NCBI RefSeq assembly: GCF_044901685.1
Contig: NZ_JBJDPS010000001.1
Location: 620,001 to 684,000 of the forward strand
Source: Micromonospora_G sp044901685
Lineage (GTDB): Bacteria > Actinomycetota > Actinomycetes > Mycobacteriales > Micromonosporaceae
Direction of reading: 5' to 3'
Length of the DNA stretch: 64,000 nucleotides
A program made the position numbers and the translations under genes. Below the pieces are notes generated by a model, which saw only the letters and a list, made by a program, of their open reading frames with translations, ran no database searches and was not told the DNA's origin. Positions 1 through 8,086 of the stretch are shown here, in pieces. Positions within the stretch are counted from its first letter, which is position 1; each line of letters starts with the position of its first letter.

Positions 1-1928
1 ACCTCGGCGAGGTGGTCGCGGCGGCCCGGTGGCTGATCCGGCACCCGGACGCCTCGCTGGACAAGCTGATGGAGTTCGTGCCCGGACCGGACCTGCCGAC
101 CGGAGGGCTGCTGCTCGGCCTGGACGAGGTGCGCAAGGCGTACGAGACCGGGCGCGGCGTGGTCCGGATGCGGGGACGGGTGACGATCGGCCCGCTGGAG
201 GGCAGCCGGGGCCGGCAGGCCATCACGGTCACCGAACTGCCCTACGGGGTCGGGTCGGAGAAGGTGATCGAGGCGATCACGGACGAGGTCCGGGGCAAGG
301 CGATCACCTCGGGCCCGCGCAAGGGGCAGCGGCAGCCGGCCCGGTTGCAGGGCATCGCCGACGTCAAGGACCTCACCGACCGGGAGAACGGCACCCGCCT
401 GGTCATCGAGTGCAAGGTCGGGGTGAACCCACAGGCGCTGCTCGCCGACCTCTACCGGCTCACCCCGCTGGAGCAGTCGTTCGGGGTGAACAACCTGGTC
501 CTGGTGGACGGGCAGCCGCAGACCCTCGGCCTCAAGGCGCTGCTGGAGGTCTTCCTCGCCCACCGCTACCAGGTGGTCACCCGCCGCACCACCTACCGGC
601 GCCGCAAGCGGCAGGACCGGCTGCACCTGGTCGACGGACTGCTGATCGCGTTGCTCGACATCGACGAGGTGGTCCGGCTGATCCGGGGCAGCGACAACGC
701 CCAGGCCGCCCGGGACGCGCTGATGGCGCGCTTCCAGCTCTCCGAGATCCAGGCCACCTACATCCTCGACACGCCGCTGCGGCGGCTGACCCGGTTCGAC
801 CGGATCGAGCTCGAAGCCGAGCGGGACCAGTTGCGCACCGAGATCGCCGAGCTGTCGGCGATCCTGGACGACGAGAGCGTCCTGCGCCGGGTGGTCTCGG
901 ACGAGCTGGCCGCGGTGGTCAAGGACTTCGCCACCGAGCGCCGCACGACGCTGGTCGACGGGGACCTCAAGGAGGTGCTCGCCGCGTCCGCGCCGGCCGG
1001 GCCGCTGGAGGTCGCCGACGACCCGTGCCAGGTGATCCTGTCGGCGACCGGCCTGGTCGCCCGGACCGCCGCCGAGTCCGAGGAGACCTCCGAGGGGCGT
1101 CGCCGCAACGGCCGTACAAAACACGACGCCGTACGGGCGGTTGTCCGTACCACCGCCCGTGGTCAGGTGCTCCTGGTCACGAGCGCGGGTCGGGCCTTCA
1201 AGGTCGACGTCCTGCCACTGCCGGTGCTGCCGGAGCAGGCCGGCACCGTGTCGGTCAGCGGCGGCATGTCCGTCTCGGAACTGGTGTCCCTGAACCCGGG
1301 GGAGACCGTGGTCGGCCTCTCCCCACTCGGCGAGCAGGGCGGTGCATCACCCGGTCTGGCACTGGGCACCCGTCAGGGAGTGGTGAAGGTCTGCGCGCCG
1401 GAATGGCCGGTACGCGCGGACGAGTTCGAGGTCATCGGCCTGCGCGAGGGTGACGCGGTGGTTGGCGCGACCTGGCTCACCGACGGCTCGGAGACGCTGG
1501 CGTTTGTCACCTCGGACGCCTCGCTGCTGCGCTTCGCCGCGTCGCTCGTACGCCCACAGGGGCTCAAGGGCGGCGGGATGGCCGGGGTGAACCTCGCCGC
1601 CGACGCGCAGGTCCTGTTCTTCGGCGCGATCCGCACCGACGACCCGGAGCAGGGTGAGCCGATGGTGGTGACCAGCACCGGCAGTGGCGTCAAGGTCACG
1701 CCGTTCGCGCTCTACCCGGCGAAGGGGCGGGCCACCGGCGGCGTCCGGGCCCAGCGCTTCCTGAAGGGCGAGACCCACCTCGTGGTGGCCTGGGTCGGGC
1801 CGCGCCCGGTCGGTATGGGCAAGCGGGGGGAGCCGCTCGCACTGCCAGAGCCCGACCAGCGCCGCGACGGATCCGGAGCCGCCGTCTTCGGTCCGGATCT
1901 GATTGGTCACCTGATCGAACGGGGATGA
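1..1928 (+). CDS. parC: DNA topoisomerase IV subunit A (ParC), 3' part
   Basis: The reading frame is already open at the left edge (codons in frame from base 3), so the N-terminus and the catalytic tyrosine lie outside the window. The visible part carries the GyrA/ParC tower and coiled-coil region (TELPYGV, LTPLEQSFGVNNLVLVDGQP, then the heptad-rich stretch around IELEAERDQLRTEIAEL) and a C-terminal beta-pinwheel with repeated blades (for example GQVLLVTSAGRAFKVDVL and SETLAFVTSDASLLRF). No GyrA box (QRRGGKG type) is seen in the pinwheel, which favours ParC, the decatenase, over GyrA. ParC cuts and reseals DNA together with ParE in the cytoplasm. A strong hairpin follows the stop codon. Confidence 0.9.
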   Translation, partial: LGEVVAAARWLIRHPDASLDKLMEFVPGPDLPTGGLLLGLDEVRKAYETGRGVVRMRGRVTIGPLEGSRGRQAITVTELPYGVGSEKVIEAITDEVRGKAITSGPRKGQRQPARLQGIADVKDLTDRENGTRLVIECKVGVNPQALLADLYRLTPLEQSFGVNNLVLVDGQPQTLGLKALLEVFLAHRYQVVTRRTTYRRRKRQDRLHLVDGLLIALLDIDEVVRLIRGSDNAQAARDALMARFQLSEIQATYILDTPLRRLTRFDRIELEAERDQLRTEIAELSAILDDESVLRRVVSDELAAVVKDFATERRTTLVDGDLKEVLAASAPAGPLEVADDPCQVILSATGLVARTAAESEETSEGRRRNGRTKHDAVRAVVRTTARGQVLLVTSAGRAFKVDVLPLPVLPEQAGTVSVSGGMSVSELVSLNPGETVVGLSPLGEQGGASPGLALGTRQGVVKVCAPEWPVRADEFEVIGLREGDAVVGATWLTDGSETLAFVTSDASLLRFAASLVRPQGLKGGGMAGVNLAADAQVLFFGAIRTDDPEQGEPMVVTSTGSGVKVTPFALYPAKGRATGGVRAQRFLKGETHLVVAWVGPRPVGMGKRGEPLALPEPDQRRDGSGAAVFGPDLIGHLIERG

Positions 1929-1961
1929 CCGCGCGGGGATGACCATCCGAGGAGTGCGACC

Positions 1962-1992
1962 CGAGGAGTGCGACCGCCGGTCGCACTCCTCG
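1962..1992 (+). terminator. Hairpin terminator after parC
   Basis: A perfect 14-bp stem (CGAGGAGTGCGACC at 1962-1975 pairing with 1979-1992) closes a 3-nt GCC loop 33 bases after the parC stop. The left arm is also duplicated directly upstream at 1948-1961, so two alternative pairings with the right arm are possible. There is no U tract, as is usual in high-GC actinobacteria. Confidence 0.75.
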
Positions 1993-2308
1993 ATCCATGG
2001 TGGAAAACCGACGGATTCGGACCTTGACGGCATCGCCGGGCAGCCCTCGGTGTGCCGGTGTCGGTCGGCGGGACCCGGGCGACCGCGCCGGTCGATCGGC
2101 CGGCGACACGAGCACGTGCTTCCGGGATGGTCACCGAAGGGGTTACCTCGTCCGACGGCAATGTCGGCCTTATGGGTAAGTAAGGCAAAGAGGCTGATTA
2201 TCGTCTGGTGCTAGCCGCCCCTCCCGGGGCGTGCTCGGCTATCCCGGTCGGCCTGGTTCGTCATGGCTTCGTACCCGAGCCGGCGGCCGGCCGAATCGTC
2301 GTATCGTC

Positions 2309-2332
2309 TGGTCAGATCACCTGATCCGACCA
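2309..2332. promoter_or_regulatory. Operator-like dyad upstream of sugar transferase
   Basis: The arms TGGTCAGATC and GATCCGACCA flank a 4-nt ACCT centre and match at 9 of 10 positions. The length and symmetry suit a dimeric repressor. No adjacent regulator explains it, and it lies 180 bases before the chosen start, so its target is inferred. Confidence 0.4.
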
Positions 2333-2511
2333 TCTTGGACTCGGCCGGACGGGAACTGCTGTGGCACATTACGGGCATCTACTTCCGCGTCCGTACTTCT
2401 TCCACTACCGGACGACAAACTCTGCCGGATACCCCTCTGGTGAAACGGGTATGCCAGCCGTATCCTGCTCCCGGCGCGCTACGTGTTGCGCCAACGGGGA
2501 GGAAGAAAAAG

Positions 2512-4062
2512 ATGTCGAGCTGGCCGGCAATGGGCCAGGATACGGTGGGGCCGCCCGTCGACGACGTGCCCGGCCAACCGATCCCAGCGCCTGGTTACCA
2601 GGCTTCCGCCGAAGACTTCGGTGACGAACAGAGAATTCCCGGGCCGCGTGCGTCGCACGAGCAGGAGACGCCGCCGGACCATCCAAATGCCTCGACGGCG
2701 GTGCTCCCCTATGTCAGTTCGCGCGCCTCGAAGAGTACCCGAGGGTTGCGGGCCTGGATGCTCACCGGACCGGCCGACCTGGCGGCCCTGCTCGCGCCAC
2801 TGCTGCTGACCGACCGGTTCTGGCGCGGAACCCTTTGCATGGCCGCGTTGACCATCGTCGTCTTCGCGACCGGAGGGCTCTACCGGGCCCGTCGGCACGT
2901 GAGCATTCTCGACGAGTTGCCCAGCATCTGCGGGCGGCTGCTGGCCGCGGCGGGAATCGTCGCGGTTGTCGCCGCCTCCCGTCACGACTCGCTGGAGTAC
3001 CTGGTTGATTTCATGCACGGCGTGGCCCTTTCCGCCGTGCTGGTCATCGTCGGTCGTGCGATCACCCGCAAACTCGCCATCGTCGCCCGGAAACGGCGCT
3101 GGGCCGAGCACAACGCCATCATCATCGGTGGTGGCCCGATCGCATTCGAACTGGCCAGGTTGTTGCGTCGTTACCCGCAGTACGGTCTGCGTTACGTGGG
3201 TTGTGTCGATGTCGAACTGCCCACCGATCCGAGTGCGCCACCTCTGATCGGCACGCTGAAGGATCTCGAGAAGCTGATCGACATGATCGAGACGGACGTG
3301 CTCATCATCGCCGACCCGGGCACTTCCGAGGCCAGTGTGATGGAGTTCCTGCGTCAGCCCGGGGCGGCAAGTTGTGACCTTTGGGCCGTCCCCCGGTTGT
3401 GGGGCTCCCGCTCGTACGCCGGACTGCCCGACCACATCGGCGCGATTCCGGTCGTGCAGATCCGGCACACCACGCTCTCCGGCCCACGGTGGGCGATCAA
3501 GCGGGCCTCGGATATCCTCTTCGCGTCCCTCGCGATCATCGTCCTGAGTCCGATCCTGCTGCTCTGCGCGACTGTCACCTTCCTCGACGGCGGTCGCGGG
3601 ATCTTCTTCTACCAGGAGCGGATCGGTCGATACGGAAAGCCGTTCAAGGTAATCAAGTTTCGCTCCATGCGGCCGGTGAACGAGCAGGAATCACAGACCA
3701 ACTGGTCGATCGCGGACGACCGCCGGGTCAGCCCGATCGGTCGTTTCATGCGCCGTACGTCACTGGACGAGTTGCCGCAGCTCTGGAACATCCTCCGGGG
3801 CGACATGACCGTCGTCGGCCCACGACCGGAGCGCCCGTTCTTCGTTGAGAAGTTCTCCGCCGAGCACCCCGATTACGCGATGCGCCACCGGGTTCCGGTG
3901 GGGTTGACCGGTCTTGCCCAGGTGAGCGGGTTGCGAGGTGACACTCCGATCTCCGACCGGGCGCGGTTCGACAACTACTACATCGAGAACTGGTCGCTCT
4001 GGCTGGACATCAAGGTGGTGTTGCGTACGGTCGCCGAGGTTTTCCGGGGTGGGGGTCGGTAG
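2512..4062 (+). CDS. Exopolysaccharide polyprenyl glycosylphosphotransferase
   Basis: This 516-residue protein belongs to the WcaJ/WbaP/CpsE-type family, which transfers a sugar-1-phosphate from a nucleotide sugar to undecaprenyl phosphate at the inner face of the membrane, the first step of exopolysaccharide or glycoconjugate assembly. The N-terminal half has a cluster of membrane segments (about residues 80-170) and a CoA-binding-like Rossmann segment (IIIGGGPIAFELARLL near 202). The C-terminal catalytic domain begins after another membrane segment and shows KVIKFRSMRP (about 380), DELPQLWNILRGDM (about 419), VGPRPERP and GLTGLAQVSG (about 463). I chose ATG 2512 because GGGAGGAAG sits just upstream; a start at 2263 is possible but less likely. 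It stands alone without other polysaccharide genes in view. Confidence 0.88.
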   Translation: MSSWPAMGQDTVGPPVDDVPGQPIPAPGYQASAEDFGDEQRIPGPRASHEQETPPDHPNASTAVLPYVSSRASKSTRGLRAWMLTGPADLAALLAPLLLTDRFWRGTLCMAALTIVVFATGGLYRARRHVSILDELPSICGRLLAAAGIVAVVAASRHDSLEYLVDFMHGVALSAVLVIVGRAITRKLAIVARKRRWAEHNAIIIGGGPIAFELARLLRRYPQYGLRYVGCVDVELPTDPSAPPLIGTLKDLEKLIDMIETDVLIIADPGTSEASVMEFLRQPGAASCDLWAVPRLWGSRSYAGLPDHIGAIPVVQIRHTTLSGPRWAIKRASDILFASLAIIVLSPILLLCATVTFLDGGRGIFFYQERIGRYGKPFKVIKFRSMRPVNEQESQTNWSIADDRRVSPIGRFMRRTSLDELPQLWNILRGDMTVVGPRPERPFFVEKFSAEHPDYAMRHRVPVGLTGLAQVSGLRGDTPISDRARFDNYYIENWSLWLDIKVVLRTVAEVFRGGGR

Positions 4063-4090
4063 TTTCTCCGCTCGGGTTGGGGTTGGGTCC

Positions 4091-4178
4091 GTGGTCGGGG
4101 TTGGGGCGGCGGCTGTGGTCGGGGTTGGGGCGGCGGCTGTGGTCGGGGTTGGGGCGGCGGCTGTGGTCGGGGTTGGGC
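4091..4178 (+). repeat. 24-bp G-rich tandem repeat, 3.7 copies
   Basis: The unit begins GTGGTCGGGGTTGGGG and ends CGGCGGCT. Exact copies lie at 4091-4114, 4115-4138 and 4139-4162, with a partial copy to 4178. Each unit has two runs of four G, so the array could form G-quadruplexes on the plus strand or in the 3' untranslated RNA of the sugar transferase. Confidence 0.9.
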
Positions 4179-4224
4179 CCGCTCGGCGGGTGCAGTTGAA
4201 GCGGTTGTGTGTCGATGGTTGTGT

Positions 4225-4262
4225 GCAGAACGCCGGGTCGCGATGGTGGCCCGGCGTTCTGC
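4225..4262 (+). terminator. Hairpin terminator after sugar transferase
   Basis: A perfect 13-bp stem (GCAGAACGCCGGG at 4225-4237, partner 4250-4262) closes a 12-nt loop. It lies after the G-rich repeat and before the next gene. Confidence 0.75.
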
Positions 4263-4368
4263 GTTGGGGGGCGGGGTATCGGTGGGTCTGATCATTAGCG
4301 TGACGACATCTGTCTCTCCGTGATGGCCGGTCGGGCGAGGCCGCGCTGACCTGGTAATCTCCGGCTTC

Positions 4369-5382
4369 ATGAAAACGACTTTCATTTCGTTTGTGGCGGC
4401 GCTGGCCCTCGCGGGGACCGTCGCCGGCTGTGGCGCCACGACCGGTGACCCGGTGGAGAAGGCCGCTACAGCGGGCGGCGGTTCGACCTCGCTGACCAGT
4501 TGCGGCCTGCCGCTGACCGTGCCGGCGCCGCCCAGTCGCGCGATCGCCCTGGAGCAGAACGCCACCGAGATCATGCTCAGCCTCGGGCTCGGTGACCGCA
4601 TGATCGGCACCAGCTACCAGACCGACCCGGTGCTGCCCGAACTCCGGGCCGGGTACGAGAAGGTCCCGGTGCTGGCCAAGCTCTACCCGTCACGGGAGGC
4701 CGTCCGCGCCGCCAACCCGGACTTCGTCTACTCCACGTACTCGTCGGCGTACGCGCCGGACGCGGCCGGGGAGCGCAAGGAACTGGGCGGACTCGGCGTG
4801 CCCGCGTACCTTTCGGCGTTCGCCTGCGAGGACCCGGCCGTGGCCCGGGACGAGGTCACGTTCGACGGCATCTTCGCCGAGGTCAGGGACATCGCCACCA
4901 TCTTCGGCGTGGCGGCCAAGGGCGACCAGGTCGTGGCGGCCCAGCAGGGCCGGCTCGAGGCGGCGAAGCAGACCGGCGCCGTCGCGCCCGACACGTCGCT
5001 GCTCTGGTACTACTCCGGCACCAGCACCCCGTACGTGGCCGGTCACGGTGGCCTGCCCGACGCCATCAGCGCGACTCTCGGGGTGAAGAACGCCTTCGCC
5101 GACGCCAAGCAGAAGTGGCCGGCCGGCAACTGGGAGGAGATCGCCCAGCGCAACCCGGACGTGATCGTGCTGGCCGACCTGACCCGTGGCGGCGACGGCG
5201 ACAGTGCCCAGTCGAAAATCGACTTCCTGCGGGCCAACCCGGTCACCGCCAAGCTCGACGCGGTGGTCAACGGGCGCTTCATCACGGTCTCCGGCTCGTC
5301 GATGGACCCCTCCATCCGCAGTGTCAGCGCACTGGAGCAGGTCAGCGCGGGACTCCGCGCGACCCTCCCGGCCACCCGCTGA
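4369..5382 (+). CDS. FecB-type ABC substrate-binding lipoprotein (possible F420-0 binding)
   Basis: The 337-residue protein has a lipoprotein signal with lipobox VAGC (Cys21) and a class III periplasmic-binding fold typical of siderophore and cobalamin systems: an N-lobe segment with ATEIMLSLGLGDRMIGT, a helical backbone, and a C-lobe with NPDVIVLADL. It should capture a substrate outside the membrane for the permease and ATPase encoded two and three genes downstream. The sequence style (CGLPLTVPAPPSRAIALEQN, then LGVPAYLSAFAC) resembles the actinobacterial family proposed to bind F420-0. That assignment is from memory of the family and is not proven here; iron-siderophore uptake is the main alternative. 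A TAATCT element lies 9 bases before the ATG and no clear Shine-Dalgarno is visible. Confidence 0.8.
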   Translation: MKTTFISFVAALALAGTVAGCGATTGDPVEKAATAGGGSTSLTSCGLPLTVPAPPSRAIALEQNATEIMLSLGLGDRMIGTSYQTDPVLPELRAGYEKVPVLAKLYPSREAVRAANPDFVYSTYSSAYAPDAAGERKELGGLGVPAYLSAFACEDPAVARDEVTFDGIFAEVRDIATIFGVAAKGDQVVAAQQGRLEAAKQTGAVAPDTSLLWYYSGTSTPYVAGHGGLPDAISATLGVKNAFADAKQKWPAGNWEEIAQRNPDVIVLADLTRGGDGDSAQSKIDFLRANPVTAKLDAVVNGRFITVSGSSMDPSIRSVSALEQVSAGLRATLPATR

Positions 5383-5424
5383 ATCTCCACCCCTAAATCA
5401 TCGCGACCCCTTCGGAGTAACCCC

Positions 5425-6189
5425 GTGTCCACCAGCATCAGCAACCATTCCGCCCGTCGACTGCTCCAGCTCTGGGACGAGCAGCAGGCCGCGTACGTCG
5501 CGGACCGCGAGCAGCGGTTCGCCGCCATGCTCGACGTCCTGTCACTGCTGTTCCCCGACGAGCTGACCGTGCTCGACCTGGCCTGCGGCCCCGGCGCGAT
5601 CGCCGACCGGGTCCTCACCGCGCTTCCCCGAGCCCGGGTCGTCGCCGTCGACTACGACCCGATCCTGCTGCACGTCGCCCGGGGCGTGCTGGCCGACCAC
5701 GGCGACCGCGCGGACGTACGTGAAGTCGACCTGGTGGCCCCGGACTGGCCCCGGGTCCTCGACGGGCAGCGGGTCGACGCCGTCCTCAGCTCCACCGCGC
5801 TGCACTGGCTGTCGCCGGAGCAACTGCTCCGGGTCTACCGGGCGACCGCTGAACTCCTGCCGCCCGGCGGCATCCTGCTCAACGCCGACCACCTGCGATT
5901 CGCGCCGTCGACCACGCTGCACACACTCGCCCAGCGGCACGAGACGCGGGTACGCGAGGCGGGCTTCGCCAACGGCGCGCTCACCTACCAGCAGTGGTAC
6001 GACGAGGCGCTCACCGACCCGGAGATCGCCGCACTGGCGCCGGAGCGGGAACGGCGCTTCGCCGACCGGCCACCGCAGCCGCTCGCCCCGCTGGAGTTCC
6101 ACCTGGCCGCGCTGCGTACCGCCGGGTTTTCCGAGGTCGGGACGGCCTGGCAGCTTCTCGACGACTACGTGGTGTTCGCCCGCCGATGA
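5425..6189 (+). CDS. Class I SAM-dependent methyltransferase
   Basis: This 254-residue protein has the class I methyltransferase fold. Motif I is VLDLACGPGAIADR (about residue 48), the acidic end of strand 2 is VVAVDYDP, and the post-I region is ADVREVDL. A later LSSTALHWL segment resembles the trans-aconitate methyltransferase and Tam-like group. The GTG start is preceded by CGGAG. It sits between the binding protein and the permease of an importer cassette, and its stop overlaps the permease start (ATGA), so it is co-translated with the transporter. This suggests that it modifies the imported compound or a related metabolite. The substrate is unknown. Confidence 0.82.
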   Translation: MSTSISNHSARRLLQLWDEQQAAYVADREQRFAAMLDVLSLLFPDELTVLDLACGPGAIADRVLTALPRARVVAVDYDPILLHVARGVLADHGDRADVREVDLVAPDWPRVLDGQRVDAVLSSTALHWLSPEQLLRVYRATAELLPPGGILLNADHLRFAPSTTLHTLAQRHETRVREAGFANGALTYQQWYDEALTDPEIAALAPERERRFADRPPQPLAPLEFHLAALRTAGFSEVGTAWQLLDDYVVFARR

Positions 6190-7295
6190 GCGTCCACCTG
6201 CACACCCCCGCCACGGGTGGGTCGGCCCCCGCCGCCGACCCACCCCGCGCGATCCGGGCGACCGCCGGGAAGGCCGGGGCCGGACGGCGGTTCGGCAGTA
6301 CGGTGCTCGTCGGCGGGATGGTGCTGCTCGCCCTGAGCGTGGCGGCGGCGGTCACCATCGGCACCGCCGACCTCTCCGTCGCCGACGTCGGTCGGGCCGT
6401 GGCCGCCCACCTGGGCCTGCCGGCCCGGCCACTGCCCCGACTCGCCGACAGCATCGTCTGGGACCTGCGGATGCCCAGGGTGCTCCTCGCCGGCCTGGTC
6501 GGCAGCGGCCTGGCGCTCTGCGGCGCGGTGCTCCAGGCGCTGACCCGCAACCCGCTGGCCGACCCGTTCCTGCTCGGCATCTCCTCCGGCGCCAGCACCG
6601 GGGCGGTCGCGGTGCTCGTGCTCGGCCTCGGCGTCGGCTCGGTGTCGCTCTCCACCGGGGCCTTCCTGGGCAGCGCGGCCGCGTTCGGGGCGGTGCTGCT
6701 CTTCGCCGGCCGGCACTGGACCGAGTCGACCCGGATCGTGCTCTCCGGGGTGGCGGTCTCCCAGCTCTTCGGCGCGGTCACCAGTCTGATCGTGATCTCG
6801 GACGCCAGCGTGCAGAACACCCGAAGTGTCACCTTCTGGCTGCTCGGCTCGCTCACCGCCGCCTCCTGGTCGTCGGTCACCCTGGCCTCGGCGGTCGCCG
6901 CCGCCGGCTTCGCCGTCTGCTGGTGGTACGCGCCCGCGCTGGACGCCTTCGCCTTCGGCGTCGACACCGCCGAGTCGCTCGGGTTCGCCGCCGGTCGTAC
7001 CCGACTCGTACTCTTCACCACGACCGCGTTGACCGCGGCGGTGCTGGTGGCCGCGAGCGGCGCGATCGGCTTCGTCGGGCTGACCATCCCGCACGCCGCC
7101 CGTCTCCTGGTCGGTACGCGGCACCGGGTGCTGCTGCCCACCTGCGTGGTCGCCGGGGCGGTCTTTCTGATCTGGGCCGACACCGCCGCCCGTACCGTGT
7201 TCACCCCGCAGGAACTGCCGGTCGGTGTGCTCACCGCGCTGATCGGTGTGCCGGTCTTCGCGGTCGTGATGCGGCGACGGAGCCGGACCCGATGA
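6186..7295 (+). CDS. FecCD-family ABC transporter permease
   Basis: The 369-residue membrane protein belongs to the BtuC/FecCD family, which forms the dimeric channel of iron-siderophore, cobalamin and related importers. Diagnostic stretches are WDLRMPRVLLAGLVGSGLAL, GAVLQALTRNPLADPFLLG and GAIGFVGLTIPHAARLLVG, with about ten membrane helices. The ATG overlaps the methyltransferase stop by four bases, and its own TGA overlaps the ATPase start the same way. A longer upstream frame was rejected because it would run deep into the methyltransferase gene. Confidence 0.9.
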   Translation: MSVHLHTPATGGSAPAADPPRAIRATAGKAGAGRRFGSTVLVGGMVLLALSVAAAVTIGTADLSVADVGRAVAAHLGLPARPLPRLADSIVWDLRMPRVLLAGLVGSGLALCGAVLQALTRNPLADPFLLGISSGASTGAVAVLVLGLGVGSVSLSTGAFLGSAAAFGAVLLFAGRHWTESTRIVLSGVAVSQLFGAVTSLIVISDASVQNTRSVTFWLLGSLTAASWSSVTLASAVAAAGFAVCWWYAPALDAFAFGVDTAESLGFAAGRTRLVLFTTTALTAAVLVAASGAIGFVGLTIPHAARLLVGTRHRVLLPTCVVAGAVFLIWADTAARTVFTPQELPVGVLTALIGVPVFAVVMRRRSRTR

Positions 7296-8086
7296 GGCTC
7301 GACGCGTACGACGTCGACTGGGGCGTCCGAGGCAGCCGGATCCTCACCGAGGTGGCGCTCACCGCCGACCCCGGCGCCACCGTCGGACTGCTCGGCCCGA
7401 ACGGGTCCGGCAAGTCCAGCCTGCTCCGGCTCCTCGCCGGCCTGGGGCGACCCGACGCCGGCCGGGTGCTGCTCGACGGCGAGCCGCTGGCCGACCTGCC
7501 CCGCCGACGGCTGGCCCGGCGGATCGCCGTGGTGCACCAGCAGGTCAGCCCGGACGTGGACATGTCGACGCTGGACGTACTCCTGCTCGGCCGGATTCCG
7601 CACCGGCCCCGGCTGGCGGCGCTGCGCGCGACCGACCTCGACCTGGCCCGCCGGGCGCTGGCCGACGCGGGACTGGCCGGTTTCGAGACACGTCGCTGGT
7701 CGGCCCTGTCCGGCGGGGAGCGGCAGCGCATCGACATCGCCCGTGCCCTGCTCCAGGAACCCGACCTGCTGCTGCTCGACGAACCGACCAACCACCTCGA
7801 CGTACGGCACCAGCTCGAACTGCTGGAGTTCCTGGCCGGGTCGGCGATAACGGTGGTGGTGACCCTGCACGACCTGGACCTGGCGGCGCAGTACTGCGAC
7901 AAGATCGTGCTGCTGCACCAGGGGCGGGTCGTTGCCGCCGGCACCCCGGTCGAGGTGCTGACCCCCGAGCGGGTGCGCCAGGTCTACCAGGCCGACGCCG
8001 ACATCACGGTGGAGGCCGACGGGCGGCCCCGGGTACGTTTCCGCCGTACCCGGACACCGCCCGCCGGTCCCCGGTCCGTTACCTGA
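7292..8086 (+). CDS. ABC transporter ATP-binding protein (FecE/BtuD type)
   Basis: The 264-residue ATPase energises the FecCD importer. Walker A GPNGSGKS is at residues 35-42, the Q-loop near VVHQQVSPDV, the signature LSGGERQRIDIARAL near 139, Walker B LLLLDEPTNHLD near 160 and the H-loop at VVTLHDLDLAAQYCD. The ATG overlaps the permease stop (ATGA). Its 3' end overlaps the convergent asparaginase gene by 8 bases, and no terminator separates them. Confidence 0.92.
   Translation: MRLDAYDVDWGVRGSRILTEVALTADPGATVGLLGPNGSGKSSLLRLLAGLGRPDAGRVLLDGEPLADLPRRRLARRIAVVHQQVSPDVDMSTLDVLLLGRIPHRPRLAALRATDLDLARRALADAGLAGFETRRWSALSGGERQRIDIARALLQEPDLLLLDEPTNHLDVRHQLELLEFLAGSAITVVVTLHDLDLAAQYCDKIVLLHQGRVVAAGTPVEVLTPERVRQVYQADADITVEADGRPRVRFRRTRTPPAGPRSVT

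Larger units (their letters stand above)
1929..2511 (+). other. 583-bp intergenic leader before the sugar transferase
   Basis: I see no supported gene here. The stretch holds the parC hairpin (1962-1992), a small GC hairpin with arms CGCCCC/GGGGCG (2216-2231), an 11-bp direct repeat TATCGTCTGGT at 2199-2209 and 2302-2312, and an operator-like dyad at 2309-2332. It is less GC-rich than the neighbouring genes. An upstream start at 2263 would keep the sugar transferase frame open, but the composition of that extension is not protein-like and 2512 has the better ribosome binding site. Confidence 0.5.
4063..4368 (+). other. 306-bp intergenic region with tandem repeat and terminator
   Basis: No gene is supported. 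The stretch contains a 24-bp G-rich tandem repeat (4091-4178) followed by a long hairpin (4225-4262). A short frame through the repeat encodes only a Val-Gly-Ala low-complexity peptide and is an artefact of the repeat. Confidence 0.6.

Noticed and set aside
1929..2511. Riboswitch in the long leader of the sugar transferase
   Set aside because: Hairpins and an operator-like dyad are present, but no conserved core of a riboswitch class I know could be recognised.
3938..4291. Possible small Val-Gly-Ala repeat protein
   Set aside because: It is generated by the 24-bp nucleotide repeat, overlaps the sugar transferase end and has no ribosome binding site.
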